DNA from: Enteractinococcus coprophilus
GTDB taxonomy: Bacteria; Actinomycetota; Actinomycetes; Actinomycetales; Micrococcaceae
NCBI RefSeq assembly: GCF_006716305.1
Contig: NZ_VFOU01000004.1
Coordinates: 248,001-312,000 of the forward strand
DNA length: 64,000 nt
Reading direction: 5' to 3'
A program made the position numbers and the translations under genes. Shown piece after piece: positions 20,506-28,218 of this stretch; within the stretch, counting starts at the first letter, position 1, and each line of letters opens with the position of its first letter. Under the pieces are notes generated by a model. That model saw only the letters and a list, made by a program, of their open reading frames with translations. It was not told the DNA's origin and did no database searches.

Positions 20506-20802
20506 TTATTTTTCGATGACGGCCAGCACGTCACGCGCGGACAGCACGAGGTATTCCTGGCCGCCGTACTTGACTTCGGTGCCACCGTATTTGGAAAACA
20601 GCACGACGTCGCCTTCGGAAACGTCAACACTGATGCGTTCGCCGTTGTCAGCAACGCGGCCTGGGCCTACGGCTACAACTTTTCCTTCTTGTGGTTTTTC
20701 CTGAGCGGTGTCTGGAATAACCAGGCCGGAAGCAGTGGTCTGCTCGGCGGCCAGTGGTTCAACTACGATGCGGTCCTCTAGAGGCTTGATGGAGACAGCC
20801 AT
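20506..20802 (-). CDS. groES: Co-chaperonin GroES
   Basis: The 98-residue protein has the full GroES pattern: [13 protein letters not shown] at the start, the mobile-loop region [19 protein letters not shown], the roof turn [31 protein letters not shown], and a C-terminal [10 protein letters not shown]. It caps the GroEL ring. It is the first gene of groES-groEL and sits behind a sigma-70-like promoter overlapped by a CIRCE operator. Confidence 0.97.
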   Translation of the reverse strand: MAVSIKPLEDRIVVEPLAAEQTTASGLVIPDTAQEKPQEGKVVAVGPGRVADNGERISVDVSEGDVVLFSKYGGTEVKYGGQEYLVLSARDVLAVIEK

Positions 20803-20895
20803 GAATCTCTCCTACTAAGTAAAAGGTAAATATTGTTCATTGTGCCGGGCAAGCCAACCGTCGTCGCGGGTGCCGGATGGCTGGAACCTAAAGGC

Positions 20896-20922
20896 TTAGC
20901 ACTCGCATGCCGCGTGTGCCAA
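20896..20922. promoter_or_regulatory. CIRCE element 2 (imperfect), HrcA operator
   Basis: TTAGCACTC, nine bases, then GTGTGCCAA. The left arm is a perfect match to the CIRCE consensus; the right arm differs at two positions. It lies downstream of the groES -10, near the expected transcription start. Confidence 0.75.
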
Positions 20923-20928
20923 TTCTCA

Positions 20929-20957
20929 ACTGTATTCTGCGATTAGCACTTGGTCAA
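20929..20957 (-). promoter_or_regulatory. Predicted groES promoter
   Basis: On the minus strand TTGACC (20957-20952) and TACAGT (20934-20929) are spaced by 17 bases. The -35 hexamer lies inside CIRCE element 1, so HrcA binding would block RNA polymerase directly. Confidence 0.6.
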
Positions 20958-20969
20958 ATAGAGTGCTAA
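20943..20969. promoter_or_regulatory. CIRCE element 1, HrcA operator
   Basis: TTAGCACTT, nine bases, then GAGTGCTAA. This matches the CIRCE consensus at all but one position with the standard 9-base spacer. It overlaps the groES -35 and also lies about 100 bases upstream of the preferred start of the divergent methyltransferase gene. Confidence 0.9.
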
Positions 20970-21074
20970 TTCATTTCGCGTTTGGCGACGAAACAGTTTG
21001 CAGGTAGCATCATCGCGCGATGGCGCTACTGTCTCGATGAGTCGTGGCGTGCAGAACCAGGTACGCTGGAAGTT

Positions 21075-22367
21075 GTGTCTGAATCAACTGCCTCTGAACT
21101 TGCCGGCGCTCTCACCCCGGAGGGGTTCAAACTGCTCAATAAGCTGTGGCGCAGCGGCGAATATGCCAGCTCCGAGACCCTGACGCTTGCGGAGCGGCTC
21201 CGCGCGGAAGGCTATGCCCCAACCGTTGTGAACTCGGTGTTGACGCAACTGAAGCTCCGGACGCAAGCGGTGGCCAAATTCGGGCCATTCGTTGAACAGA
21301 TGCTGTTTACTGATGCCGGTCTGCAGCAGGCAACACCATTACAGGTGGCCGCTCATCACGCGCGTCGATTCGCTCGGGCTGGCGTCGATGAAGTGATCGA
21401 TTTGGGCTGCGGTTTAGGTGCCGACGCCTTAGCAATCGCGGGTCTTGACATCCCAGTGACCGCGGTGGAAATTGATGAGACCACGGCGGCAGCAACCACG
21501 ATCAACCTCATGCCGTTTCCCCATGCCAAAGTTGACGTCGCCGATGCGATCCAGTGGGTTCGGGATAACCCTGTCTCCGAGGGCACCGCGCGTGGCTACT
21601 GGTTAGATCCGGCACGCCGGAAGACCCAGTCGTCGGGCACCGTAAGAATTTTTGATCCCGAAGCCTTCTCCCCGCCCCTGTCCTTTGTTGAAGAGTTGGC
21701 GAGCGCCGGTTACCCTTTGGGTGTTAAACTCGGCCCAGCACTGGCCCATGAGGTCATCCCCGATACCGCCGAAGCCCAGTGGGTCTCATTGCACGGCAGT
21801 GTGGTTGAAGCCGCATTATGGTTCAACATGGCCCAACGTTCCGATGTCCGCCGAGCTGCGCTGGTCATCAACGCTCACGGTGCCAGCGAGTTGACCTCAC
21901 CTACCGATTTTGGGATGTCACCGCAGGTTCCTGTCACCGGGATTGACGGGGCGGCCGGCTACCTTTACGAACCCGATGGTGCAGTGATCCGTGCCGGGCT
22001 TGTCACGGATTTGATGGTTGAACACTTCATGGATAACGATGCCACACAGACCTCGGCCGGGCGACAGCTGGATGAACACATTGCCTATTTCTGCTCGGAC
22101 GAATACCACGAGACCGCCTTTGCTACCGGTTACCGAATCCTTGAAGTGCTGCCCTATAAGATCAAAACCTTGCGCCGTTACATCAAAGAACACAACGTCA
22201 CTAGGCTCGATATTAAGAAACGTGGCGTAGATGTCTCCCCAGAAGAACTGCGCCGCACCCTGATGCAGGGACTCAATACGAAGAAACCCGCATCGGGCGA
22301 ACACCTGACCTTGGTGCTCACGAGAGTCGGCGAGGCGCGCTATGCAATCGTCGTCCAACCGATCTGA
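21075..22367 (+). CDS. SAM-dependent methyltransferase with THUMP-like C-terminal domain
   Basis: The Rossmann methyltransferase motif VIDLGCGLGADALAIAG lies at about residues 107-123. An acidic motif II strand, VTAVEIDETTAAA, follows. The family hallmark LDPARRK is in place of an NPPY-type motif. The C-terminal third matches the small THUMP-like domain of this actinobacterial family (DIKKRGVDVSPEELRR... LVLTRVGEARYAIVV). The substrate is unknown; RNA is a reasonable guess from the domain pairing. The GTG at 21075 has GGAAG upstream and gives 430 residues. A TTG at 20982 would add 31 residues that look unlike the family. It diverges from groES. Confidence 0.75.
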   Translation: MSESTASELAGALTPEGFKLLNKLWRSGEYASSETLTLAERLRAEGYAPTVVNSVLTQLKLRTQAVAKFGPFVEQMLFTDAGLQQATPLQVAAHHARRFARAGVDEVIDLGCGLGADALAIAGLDIPVTAVEIDETTAAATTINLMPFPHAKVDVADAIQWVRDNPVSEGTARGYWLDPARRKTQSSGTVRIFDPEAFSPPLSFVEELASAGYPLGVKLGPALAHEVIPDTAEAQWVSLHGSVVEAALWFNMAQRSDVRRAALVINAHGASELTSPTDFGMSPQVPVTGIDGAAGYLYEPDGAVIRAGLVTDLMVEHFMDNDATQTSAGRQLDEHIAYFCSDEYHETAFATGYRILEVLPYKIKTLRRYIKEHNVTRLDIKKRGVDVSPEELRRTLMQGLNTKKPASGEHLTLVLTRVGEARYAIVVQPI

Positions 22368-22728
22368 TGAGGCCCAGAAGCACGTTGCTGCGTGCTGAAG
22401 GCTAGTACTGCACATTTGCAGTTGTGACTATGTTTTGGATCGTAGTGAGCGGTCTAGTGTTGCAGAAAGCTCGACTAGCCGGTCAGGGCTTCGCATAGGT
22501 CATGTGACAGTTGTTGATCCGATCAGGCGGTCAACAATATGGTTCATGAGCGTTTCCCAGTCAAGACCGGCCAGGCGATGGTGAGGAGCGTGCAACCCTG
22601 GAGAGCGAAGCTTGAGGCGCAGTGGAACGGTGCGCCCCGGCCTATTTTTCCGAAAAGATGTGCTGCAAGACACTGGGGGTTGGTCTACCATGGAAGCACC
22701 CGAAGTGTCCTAGTCATGGAGGTCTGCG
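22368..22728. other. Intergenic region, 361 bases, no gene seen
   Basis: No credible coding sequence. A small hairpin (22379-22384 with 22391-22396) just after the methyltransferase stop could be a weak terminator. A 7-bp inverted repeat TTGTTGA/TCAACAA (22511-22517 and 22531-22537) lies about 200 bases before the stress-protein start and could be an operator. Confidence 0.4.
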
Positions 22729-23670
22729 GTGATGAGCACTCCGTCATCTCATGAACACACCAGCCCGGGAGTCGTCGTGGGCTTCGATGGCTCACCGCAT
22801 GCCATTGATGCCCTGTTTTGGGCCGCGCGGGCAGCCACCCTGCGCAACGTGCCGCTAACGGTCGCTTCAGCATTTGTCTTTCCTTATAGCGATTACATCC
22901 GCAGCATGTCCGGCGCCCAAGTGGTTGATCCGGCCCGCCGTCTTGCCGAAGACAAACTTGCCGAAGCACAGGCATTGTTAGAGGGCCAAAATTATACGGG
23001 GACGGTGGAGTACCGGGCATTGATCGGTGATGCCACCGATTGGTTAGTCAAGCTGTCTTCGGATGCCCAACTCATTGTCGTAGGCCGTCGTGGCCTCGGT
23101 AAATTCTGGGGGCGCGTCCTGGGTTCAGTTGCTTCCGCCCTCCCGGCTCACGCAGACTGCCCCACCGTCATCGTCCATAGTCCAGAATCCGATGCAGATA
23201 CGACAACTCAAGGCATATCGACTACACCAGATGATCGACCGGTGTGTGTGGGTGTAGACGGTTCCGAGCATGCCCGTCGCGCAGCCGTCGTGGCCGCTCA
23301 CGAAGCGAAACGACGCGGCGTCACGCTGGAACTTGTGCAGTCGCAGCCGCATTTCACTGGCACTTCCACGGTCTGGTATCTCGCATCCAATGAGACAATG
23401 GAACAACAGATTCACGACGACATGATGCGCTCGTTGATGACCGAGCAGGAACATCTCCAACATGAAGTCCCCGGCGTGGAGATCTCCCTGGTTGTCCAAC
23501 GCAAAATCCCAGCCGAGGCCATGCTGGACTGTACCGGGCGCGCCCAGCTGACCGTCTTGGGAACTCGCGGTCACGGCGGATTCGCCAGCCTATTATTAGG
23601 ATCCGTTTCCCGCACCACGCTGTCCCACGCTCGCGGGACCGTCATGATCGTGCCACGCACCAAGGGGTAA
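22729..23670 (+). CDS. Universal stress protein with two USP domains
   Basis: The 313-residue protein contains two tandem USP (UspA) domains. The first runs from GVVVGFDGSPHAIDAL to the nucleotide loop VVGRRGLGKFWGRVLGSVAS and CPTVIVH. The second runs from VCVGVDGSEHARRAA to VLGTRGHGGFASLLLGSVS and GTVMIVP. Both carry the G-2x-G-9x-G(S) ATP-binding pattern. Two-domain USPs are typical of actinobacteria, where many respond to hypoxia or stationary phase. Start: GGAGG lies seven bases before a GTG at 22729, directly followed by an ATG at 22732. Either is possible. It stands alone. Confidence 0.9.
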   Translation: MMSTPSSHEHTSPGVVVGFDGSPHAIDALFWAARAATLRNVPLTVASAFVFPYSDYIRSMSGAQVVDPARRLAEDKLAEAQALLEGQNYTGTVEYRALIGDATDWLVKLSSDAQLIVVGRRGLGKFWGRVLGSVASALPAHADCPTVIVHSPESDADTTTQGISTTPDDRPVCVGVDGSEHARRAAVVAAHEAKRRGVTLELVQSQPHFTGTSTVWYLASNETMEQQIHDDMMRSLMTEQEHLQHEVPGVEISLVVQRKIPAEAMLDCTGRAQLTVLGTRGHGGFASLLLGSVSRTTLSHARGTVMIVPRTKG

Positions 23671-23921
23671 TCGATTTTGCTGTCCCTTGCATGCGTATGA
23701 CAAACGGACCGACCCGCAGTCGGGGCCCGGCTTAGCCAGTCAGGATCGCAACACCGCAGGTGGTGGCTGACCCCACACGGCATCGACCTCAATGAGATCT
23801 TGACACAGTTCAGAAACCCTCGCTTTACTTGTACCTTGAATGCAAGCCTTTTGCAATGACGAGACGAGGACGTGCATGCACACGCAAATGTACCCACCAT
23901 TTGACTGCTCGGGGTGGATTC
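23671..23921. other. Intergenic region of about 250 bases
   Basis: No gene seen. A short hairpin (CCGAC/GTCGG around 23712-23726) could end the stress-protein transcript. The rest is presumed promoter for the haem-oxygenase-fold gene. Confidence 0.35.
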
Positions 23922-24863
23922 ATGTTGCTTCCTAAAGCACGCGGCGCCCTGAGCGGATGCGTTTTTCAGGCACTGCAAAGTGGGGATACAGCACCAATTT
24001 CAGATACGCCCGAACCGGATGGAACCGAGGACGCGCAGTTGACCCTGTGGGTGCTCTATGAACTGCACCACCGCGGCTTTGAAGACGTTTCAGATGACCT
24101 GGAGTGGGATCCCCACCTGATTGGTTTGCGGCGTCAACTTGAAACAGATTTTGAACAGACGCTTCGTGGCCGAGCACCCCAACTACCCGAACCGGGAGCC
24201 TTCGCCGAGACGTTTTTTGATTTTGTTGCCAGCCATGATGGACCATCTCTTTCCGGTCACATCCATAAGTTTGCCACCAAAGATCAAGTCCACGAGTTTC
24301 TACGACATAAAACCATTTATCATCTCAAAGAATCCGACCACACCACCTGGGTGATTCCCCGACTGTCCGATCCTGTCAAAGCCGCCGTCGTGGAATTGCA
24401 ATACGACGAATACGGTGCGGGCGATCCAAACCGACTGCACGCCACCCTGTTCGCTCGCGGTCTTGAAGCCAGCGGATTGGATGCCACCTACGGGGCCTAT
24501 ATTGACGAGGCACCCCTGGAAGTCTTAGAACAGAATAACGCAATGTCGTTATTCGGCTTGAATCGCCGACTTCGTGCAGCCTCGTTGGGATTCCTAGCCG
24601 CATTTGAAGCCACCAGTTCGGTACCCTCGCGTCGCATCGCCCAAGGACTCGATAGGCTCGGTTTTCCGCCCGAGATGCTGGAGTATTACACCGAACACGT
24701 TGAGGCCGACGCGGTCCATGAGCAACTGGCGGTCCGGACGATTTGCGGGGTCCTCCTCGAAGAAGAACCCGAACTGCACGAAGACGTGTTTTTCGGCGCG
24801 TGGACCAGCATGGATCTCGAAGATCGATATGCCGACCGCATGCTACAAGAGTGGGCAGCATGA
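23922..24863 (+). CDS. Iron-containing redox enzyme family protein (haem-oxygenase-like fold)
   Basis: This 313-residue protein matches the haem-oxygenase-like diiron family (Haem_oxygenas_2 type). Motifs are LYELHHRGFEDV near the N-terminus, KTIYHLKESDHTTWVIPRL, ELQYDEYGAGDPNRLHATLF (with the E...DEYG..H ligand-type spacing), and a late helix EYYTEHVEADAVHEQLAV that supplies further Glu/His. Members use a diiron centre to oxidise small substrates; the substrate is unknown here. The ATG at 23922 follows GGGGTGG. Earlier in-frame starts give a basic, unrelated leader. Its stop overlaps the start of the CDGSH gene by four bases (ATGA), implying a coupled pair. Confidence 0.8.
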   Translation: MLLPKARGALSGCVFQALQSGDTAPISDTPEPDGTEDAQLTLWVLYELHHRGFEDVSDDLEWDPHLIGLRRQLETDFEQTLRGRAPQLPEPGAFAETFFDFVASHDGPSLSGHIHKFATKDQVHEFLRHKTIYHLKESDHTTWVIPRLSDPVKAAVVELQYDEYGAGDPNRLHATLFARGLEASGLDATYGAYIDEAPLEVLEQNNAMSLFGLNRRLRAASLGFLAAFEATSSVPSRRIAQGLDRLGFPPEMLEYYTEHVEADAVHEQLAVRTICGVLLEEEPELHEDVFFGAWTSMDLEDRYADRMLQEWAA

Positions 24864-25078
24864 GTGACGCTTCGAAATCAGATTACCCGGATATCATCTT
24901 GTGTCCCGGCGGCCCGATGCTGTTGCGCGGCGACCACGTCGTTCAGGACGAAAATGGCAATGACCATCAGACGACTCGTCCGGTCAGCGCGGTCTGCCGA
25001 TGTGGCAAATCACAAATCAAGCCCTGGTGCGACGGAACGCACAAGTTTCTGCGCAAGCAACAGCCGCCGACTGATTAG
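24860..25078 (+). CDS. CDGSH iron-sulfur domain protein
   Basis: A 72-residue protein with the 2Fe-2S signature CRCGKSQIKPWCDGTH, that is three Cys and one His as in mitoNEET-type clusters. The upstream part (GGPMLLRG and VSAVCRCG) is the usual bacterial form. Such clusters transfer electrons or Fe-S units. The ATG at 24860 overlaps the TGA of the haem-oxygenase-fold gene. Coupled translation suggests the CDGSH protein is the redox partner of that enzyme, which is inference. The 3' end overlaps by four bases the end of the convergent methyltransferase. Confidence 0.88.
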   Translation: MSDASKSDYPDIILCPGGPMLLRGDHVVQDENGNDHQTTRPVSAVCRCGKSQIKPWCDGTHKFLRKQQPPTD

Positions 25079-25695
25079 CGCGCAAGCCAGACTACGACTC
25101 CGTCTTCGAACGTCCGGGTTTCTTCTACCTTGAGAGACCCGGCCGAGAACTGTTGGGCATATTCAGTAATGCGCGCTACCTGATCGTTGTTTCCAAGCTG
25201 GAGTAGCGCGGAGCCATCGTCCAGAAGATGGCGGTCGATCAACTCCACGCAGGTGCGTGCTAAATCCAGGCCGTCGTCTCCGCCATCAATCGCGGTGAGC
25301 GGGTCCGCAGGGAATCGCGACGTCTCCGCCGACGACACCCAAGGTGGATCCGCAATGATTAATCCAAAGCGTTCATCCGGCTGCAGCGCTTCTTCCATTC
25401 GTGCCAGACGAAATTCCACCTGCGTCGTCAGATTATTCGCGGCGGCGTTGTCGTATGCGAATTGTTGTGCCACGGGATTGAAATCGACCATAACAAGAGT
25501 GCGTAATGAGTCCCGAATAGCGCCCAAGCCGATATGTCCAACACCGGCACACAGTTCCAGGACTGGTCCTGAAGGCGCATCGACAAGTAATTCAGCGGCC
25601 CAGGCCGACTGGGCTGCAGTCCAGCCTCTCGGCTCTAACACCTGGTCGTTATAACGAATGGTGAGATCACAGAAATTTACTAGCTGCTCTGACAC
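25075..25695 (-). CDS. Class I SAM-dependent methyltransferase (RsmC/HemK-like, small domain)
   Basis: The 206-residue protein has motif I VLELCAGVGHIGL (about 45-57), an acidic strand end VMVDFNPVAQ (69-77), and a DPPW motif (116-119) in LIIADPPWVSS. This is the D/N-PP-W/Y type used by methyltransferases acting on planar nitrogen in nucleic acids or on Gln side chains. The exact substrate cannot be read. It is a monocistronic minus-strand gene convergent with the CDGSH gene. Confidence 0.78.
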   Translation of the reverse strand: MSEQLVNFCDLTIRYNDQVLEPRGWTAAQSAWAAELLVDAPSGPVLELCAGVGHIGLGAIRDSLRTLVMVDFNPVAQQFAYDNAAANNLTTQVEFRLARMEEALQPDERFGLIIADPPWVSSAETSRFPADPLTAIDGGDDGLDLARTCVELIDRHLLDDGSALLQLGNNDQVARITEYAQQFSAGSLKVEETRTFEDGVVVWLAR

Positions 25696-25775
25696 TGGCT
25701 CTCCTACTACGATGGCGACCTCAACCTCTATTACCCTGGGACGATAGTCTCATCCTACCGATCCTTGAGCCGCTT

Positions 25776-25994
25776 TCAGTCGTTCTTATCGGCGTCTACT
25801 TCATATTCGAGGGGGCTGAGCTTCGCTTTGGGACCGCCCTGACCTCTACGTCGAATGGTTCTCACACCAAGTGCGATCATGCCGAGAACGATCAGTGTCC
25901 CGAGGCCCTGAAGCCCCGGTGAGTCATCACCTTCCCCGTAGACGATGGCGATGGTTCCAATAGCTATACCCTGCATGGGATTGACATTCGACAT
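25776..25994 (-). CDS. Small single-helix membrane protein, unknown
   Basis: 72 residues with one hydrophobic segment (LQGLGTLIVLGMIALGVRTI), then a basic stretch IRRRGQGG and an acidic tail. I recognise no family. The start ATG at 25994 lies inside the left arm of a 10-bp inverted repeat whose right arm contains the start of the divergent DUF2975 gene. No ribosome site is possible for an initiation this close to a divergent promoter, unless translation is leaderless or starts at the internal ATG at 25976. Coding status is moderately supported. Confidence 0.45.
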   Translation of the reverse strand: MSNVNPMQGIAIGTIAIVYGEGDDSPGLQGLGTLIVLGMIALGVRTIRRRGQGGPKAKLSPLEYEVDADKND

Positions 25995-26009
25995 CTATCG
26001 AATGATAAT
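25981..26009 (+). promoter_or_regulatory. Near-consensus promoter giving a leaderless DUF2975 transcript
   Basis: TTGACA (25981-25986), a 17-base spacer, then GATAAT (26004-26009). The A of the ATG at 26016 is seven bases beyond the -10, so transcription should start at or next to the start codon. Confidence 0.7.
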
Positions 26010-26018
26010 CGATAGATG
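25992..26018. promoter_or_regulatory. 10-bp inverted repeat spanning two divergent start codons
   Basis: CATCTATCGA and TCGATAGATG are separated by 7 bases. The first three bases of the left arm are the reverse-strand ATG of the small membrane protein, and the last three of the right arm are the ATG of the DUF2975 gene. Overlap with the -10 box makes it a candidate operator, perhaps for the HTH protein two genes on. Confidence 0.55.
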
Positions 26019-26525
26019 ATTGACGCAAAACAGGTCCACAAATCCACCGTGAGTCGAGTGGTTTTCCCGCTGCGCATCCTGCTGGTGATCGTGTTTCTGG
26101 GACTCGTGGTTGCACAAGTCATGTCTTTTCCTGGCGAGTTCATCCACTCCCCGGAAAGTGATCCCTGGCGGTGGCCACTACTGATCTTCTGGGAGCTCGA
26201 GGCGCTGTGCGTGCAAGTCGTGATCGTATGCACCTGGCGCTTATTAACCCTGGTCCGCCACGATCAGATCTTCACCGCCGGCTCCCTGCGGTGGGTTGAC
26301 ATCATCGCGTGGACGGTCTTCGCCGCCTGGGTTCTGCTGGCCGCCATGGCTGGTGCTATCATCAGCTATATTTATTTCACCCCGGAAATACGCGATCCAG
26401 GACCGACCCTCGTGTTGCTCGGCGTCACGCTGATCGCCGCGGTCTTCGTCTTACTCGTCGTCGTACTCCGCGATCTCTTGCGACAGGCCACCAGGCTGCG
26501 CGAAGACCTTGAGGGAGTGATCTGA
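26016..26525 (+). CDS. DUF2975 family membrane protein
   Basis: The 169-residue protein has four predicted membrane helices, at about 14-34, 52-73, 84-110 and 122-145, and the family order seen in DUF2975 proteins. These are found beside a small Cro/CI-type regulator in many Gram-positive bacteria, and the same holds here: its TGA overlaps the next ATG by one base. The function is unknown. The pair resembles membrane protein plus HTH modules thought to sense envelope or bacteriocin stress. It appears to be translated from a leaderless mRNA. Confidence 0.8.
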   Translation: MIDAKQVHKSTVSRVVFPLRILLVIVFLGLVVAQVMSFPGEFIHSPESDPWRWPLLIFWELEALCVQVVIVCTWRLLTLVRHDQIFTAGSLRWVDIIAWTVFAAWVLLAAMAGAIISYIYFTPEIRDPGPTLVLLGVTLIAAVFVLLVVVLRDLLRQATRLREDLEGVI

Positions 26526-26731
26526 TGGCCATCGTGGTGCGGATCGACGTTGAACTCGCGAAACGGAAAATGAGCGTTGCAGAGTTTGCCGAGCGAGTTG
26601 GGATCAGTCCGGCAAATGTGTCCGTGCTCAAGAACGGTCGCGCAAAAGCGGTGAGGTTCAGCACCTTGGAGGCGATGTGCAAAGTGCTGGACTGCCAACC
26701 CGGGGATCTGTTGGAGTGGGTCGAGGACTAA
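26525..26731 (+). CDS. Small HTH transcriptional regulator, Cro/CI (YozG-like) type
   Basis: A 68-residue protein made almost entirely of an XRE-type helix-turn-helix: MSVAEFAERVGISPANVSVLKNG as the HTH, then STLEAMCKVLDCQPGDLLEWVED as the C-terminal helices. It is translationally coupled to the DUF2975 gene (TGATG). It probably regulates its own operon, for which the inverted repeat at 25992-26018 is an obvious candidate site. DNA target and signal are unknown. Confidence 0.88.
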   Translation: MAIVVRIDVELAKRKMSVAEFAERVGISPANVSVLKNGRAKAVRFSTLEAMCKVLDCQPGDLLEWVED

Positions 26732-26758
26732 CCAACAGCGGTTGCCCACCGCGTGTGT

Positions 26759-27382
26759 TTAGAGGGTTGAAGCAAAACCGAGCCATGTGTGACGGTTGCG
26801 AGCCCAGCACCATCCCACCTTGGGCGCTCCGCGGTTGTTCTTGCCATCTCGCCCGGTCCCGCTACTGATCCAAATTGCTGGCGTGCGGGCATCGAGACCC
26901 TGTTTTTTGCGTTTGCGAGAGGCGATGGTCATGAAGCAGCGATTTGGTTCCAGCTGATCCGGCTGCTGTAAAAGCCAGGAGATCCCTTCGCTTATGGTCA
27001 GTGGGCGGCGTCCTCGGGTGGTGATTTCAGCCAGTGCTTCGTCGGGGCTCCAGTTGAGCATATCGTCGCCACGATTGATGTCGCTGATCACGTAGAGCGG
27101 TGCCACAGGAATTGTCAGGCCAGCTAGGGGCTCGAATTTGTCAAGGTCGACCATGTCTACCACGACGAAGCCCGACTTTCCGTCGCGTTCTAGAAGCGGC
27201 GCGAGACGCGATGGCGGGAGCAGGTGGGGGTGCACGACGATAATACCGCCGTCACGGTTGGGCAGGGCATCACCGGCCGCGGTGAACTCCTGTTCAGTGT
27301 AGCCTGCCAAAGCCGGCACGCCGAGCTGGATGAGTCGTGTCAGCTGAGATTCAATCGTCGGGGTTGATGCTTGCAAATGCAT
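26759..27382 (-). CDS. DUF5701 family protein, unknown function
   Basis: With the ATG at 27382 (AAGGG five bases upstream) the protein has 207 residues. A GTG at 27430 would add 16 atypical residues. Recognisable family stretches are LTRLIQLGVPALAGYTEQEF, GGIIVVHPHLLPPSRLAPLLERDGK, VAPLYVISDINRGDDMLNWSPDEAL, TISEGISWLL and a C-terminal cluster NRCFMTIASRKRKK, followed by PAIWISSGTGRDG. No enzyme motif is known to me. It lies directly downstream of the siderophore transporter genes on the same strand, 80 bases after the ATPase stop, so read-through is possible. Confidence 0.65.
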   Translation of the reverse strand: MHLQASTPTIESQLTRLIQLGVPALAGYTEQEFTAAGDALPNRDGGIIVVHPHLLPPSRLAPLLERDGKSGFVVVDMVDLDKFEPLAGLTIPVAPLYVISDINRGDDMLNWSPDEALAEITTRGRRPLTISEGISWLLQQPDQLEPNRCFMTIASRKRKKQGLDARTPAIWISSGTGRDGKNNRGAPKVGWCWARNRHTWLGFASTL

Positions 27383-27462
27383 GGCAGCCCTTATCGCGAG
27401 GTTTCTGTCAGTGCGGTGCAACCCAACCACGTGCGCCGTTATTCCTGAGGGCTGAGGCCAGG

Positions 27463-28218
27463 TTAGAAGTAGACTGCCAGCGGTCCATCAATGTCGTCAA
27501 TAATACGGACTGAGGTGCCGAAAATCTCGGTCAGAACCGACGACTTCATGGTATCTGCGCACGTATCGAAGTGTGTCACTTGGCCGTCATTCATGGCCAG
27601 GATATTATCCGAGTAACGCGATGCGAAGTTAATATCATGCATCACCACGATCACGGTGCGTCCCAAATCATCGGCGGCAGCACGCAGCTGGCGCATCATC
27701 TGCACCGAGTGGCTCATGTCGAGGTTATTGAGTGGTTCGTCGAGGAAGACGTATTCGGTATCTTGGGCCAGCACCATGGCCACATAAGCGCGCTGGCGTT
27801 GACCGCCTGACAGTTCATCGAGGTATCGGTCTTGCAGCGCGGTCAGGTTGAGAAATTCTAAAGCTTCGTTGATGTGGCGTTCGTCTTCAACGGTCAGCCG
27901 GCCACGAGAGTGCGGATAGCGTCCGAAACCAATGAGCTGACGGACGGTGAGTCGGGTGACGAAGTGGTTTTCTTGGCGCAGAATAGCCAGCGTTTTGGCT
28001 ACCTCGTTGGACTTGGCTTGGGCCACGTCCAGCCCGCCGACGGTGATCCGCCCAGAGTCGGGGCTCATGAGCCGACCCATCATCGTCAGTACGGTCGACT
28101 TCCCTGCACCGTTCGGACCTACCAGGGAGGTAATACCACCGGATGGGATCTGCACGTTGATGGGTCCAATGGTGGTTTCGCCCGCATAGGTTTTGGTAAC
28201 GTTTTCGAGGGTAATCAT
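27463..28218 (-). CDS. Siderophore ABC transporter, ATP-binding subunit (FepC/CeuD type)
   Basis: The 251-residue ATPase has Walker A GPNGAGKSTVL, the Q-loop region LAILRQENHFVTRLTVRQLIGFGRYPHSRGR, signature LSGGQRQRAYVAMVLAQ, Walker B YVFLDEPLNNLDM and switch His in VIVVMHDINFASRYSD. The FGRYPH(S)RGR loop is typical of iron-siderophore ATPases. It energises the two permeases encoded just upstream; its ATG overlaps the second permease's TGA by four bases. The whole unit is expected to be repressed by iron through the DtxR-like box at 31322-31340. Confidence 0.93.
   Translation of the reverse strand: MITLENVTKTYAGETTIGPINVQIPSGGITSLVGPNGAGKSTVLTMMGRLMSPDSGRITVGGLDVAQAKSNEVAKTLAILRQENHFVTRLTVRQLIGFGRYPHSRGRLTVEDERHINEALEFLNLTALQDRYLDELSGGQRQRAYVAMVLAQDTEYVFLDEPLNNLDMSHSVQMMRQLRAAADDLGRTVIVVMHDINFASRYSDNILAMNDGQVTHFDTCADTMKSSVLTEIFGTSVRIIDDIDGPLAVYF

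Noticed and set aside
20982-21074. N-terminal extension of the THUMP-like methyltransferase
   Set aside because: The extra 31 residues do not resemble the family, and the GTG at 21075 has a better ribosome site. It is not excluded.
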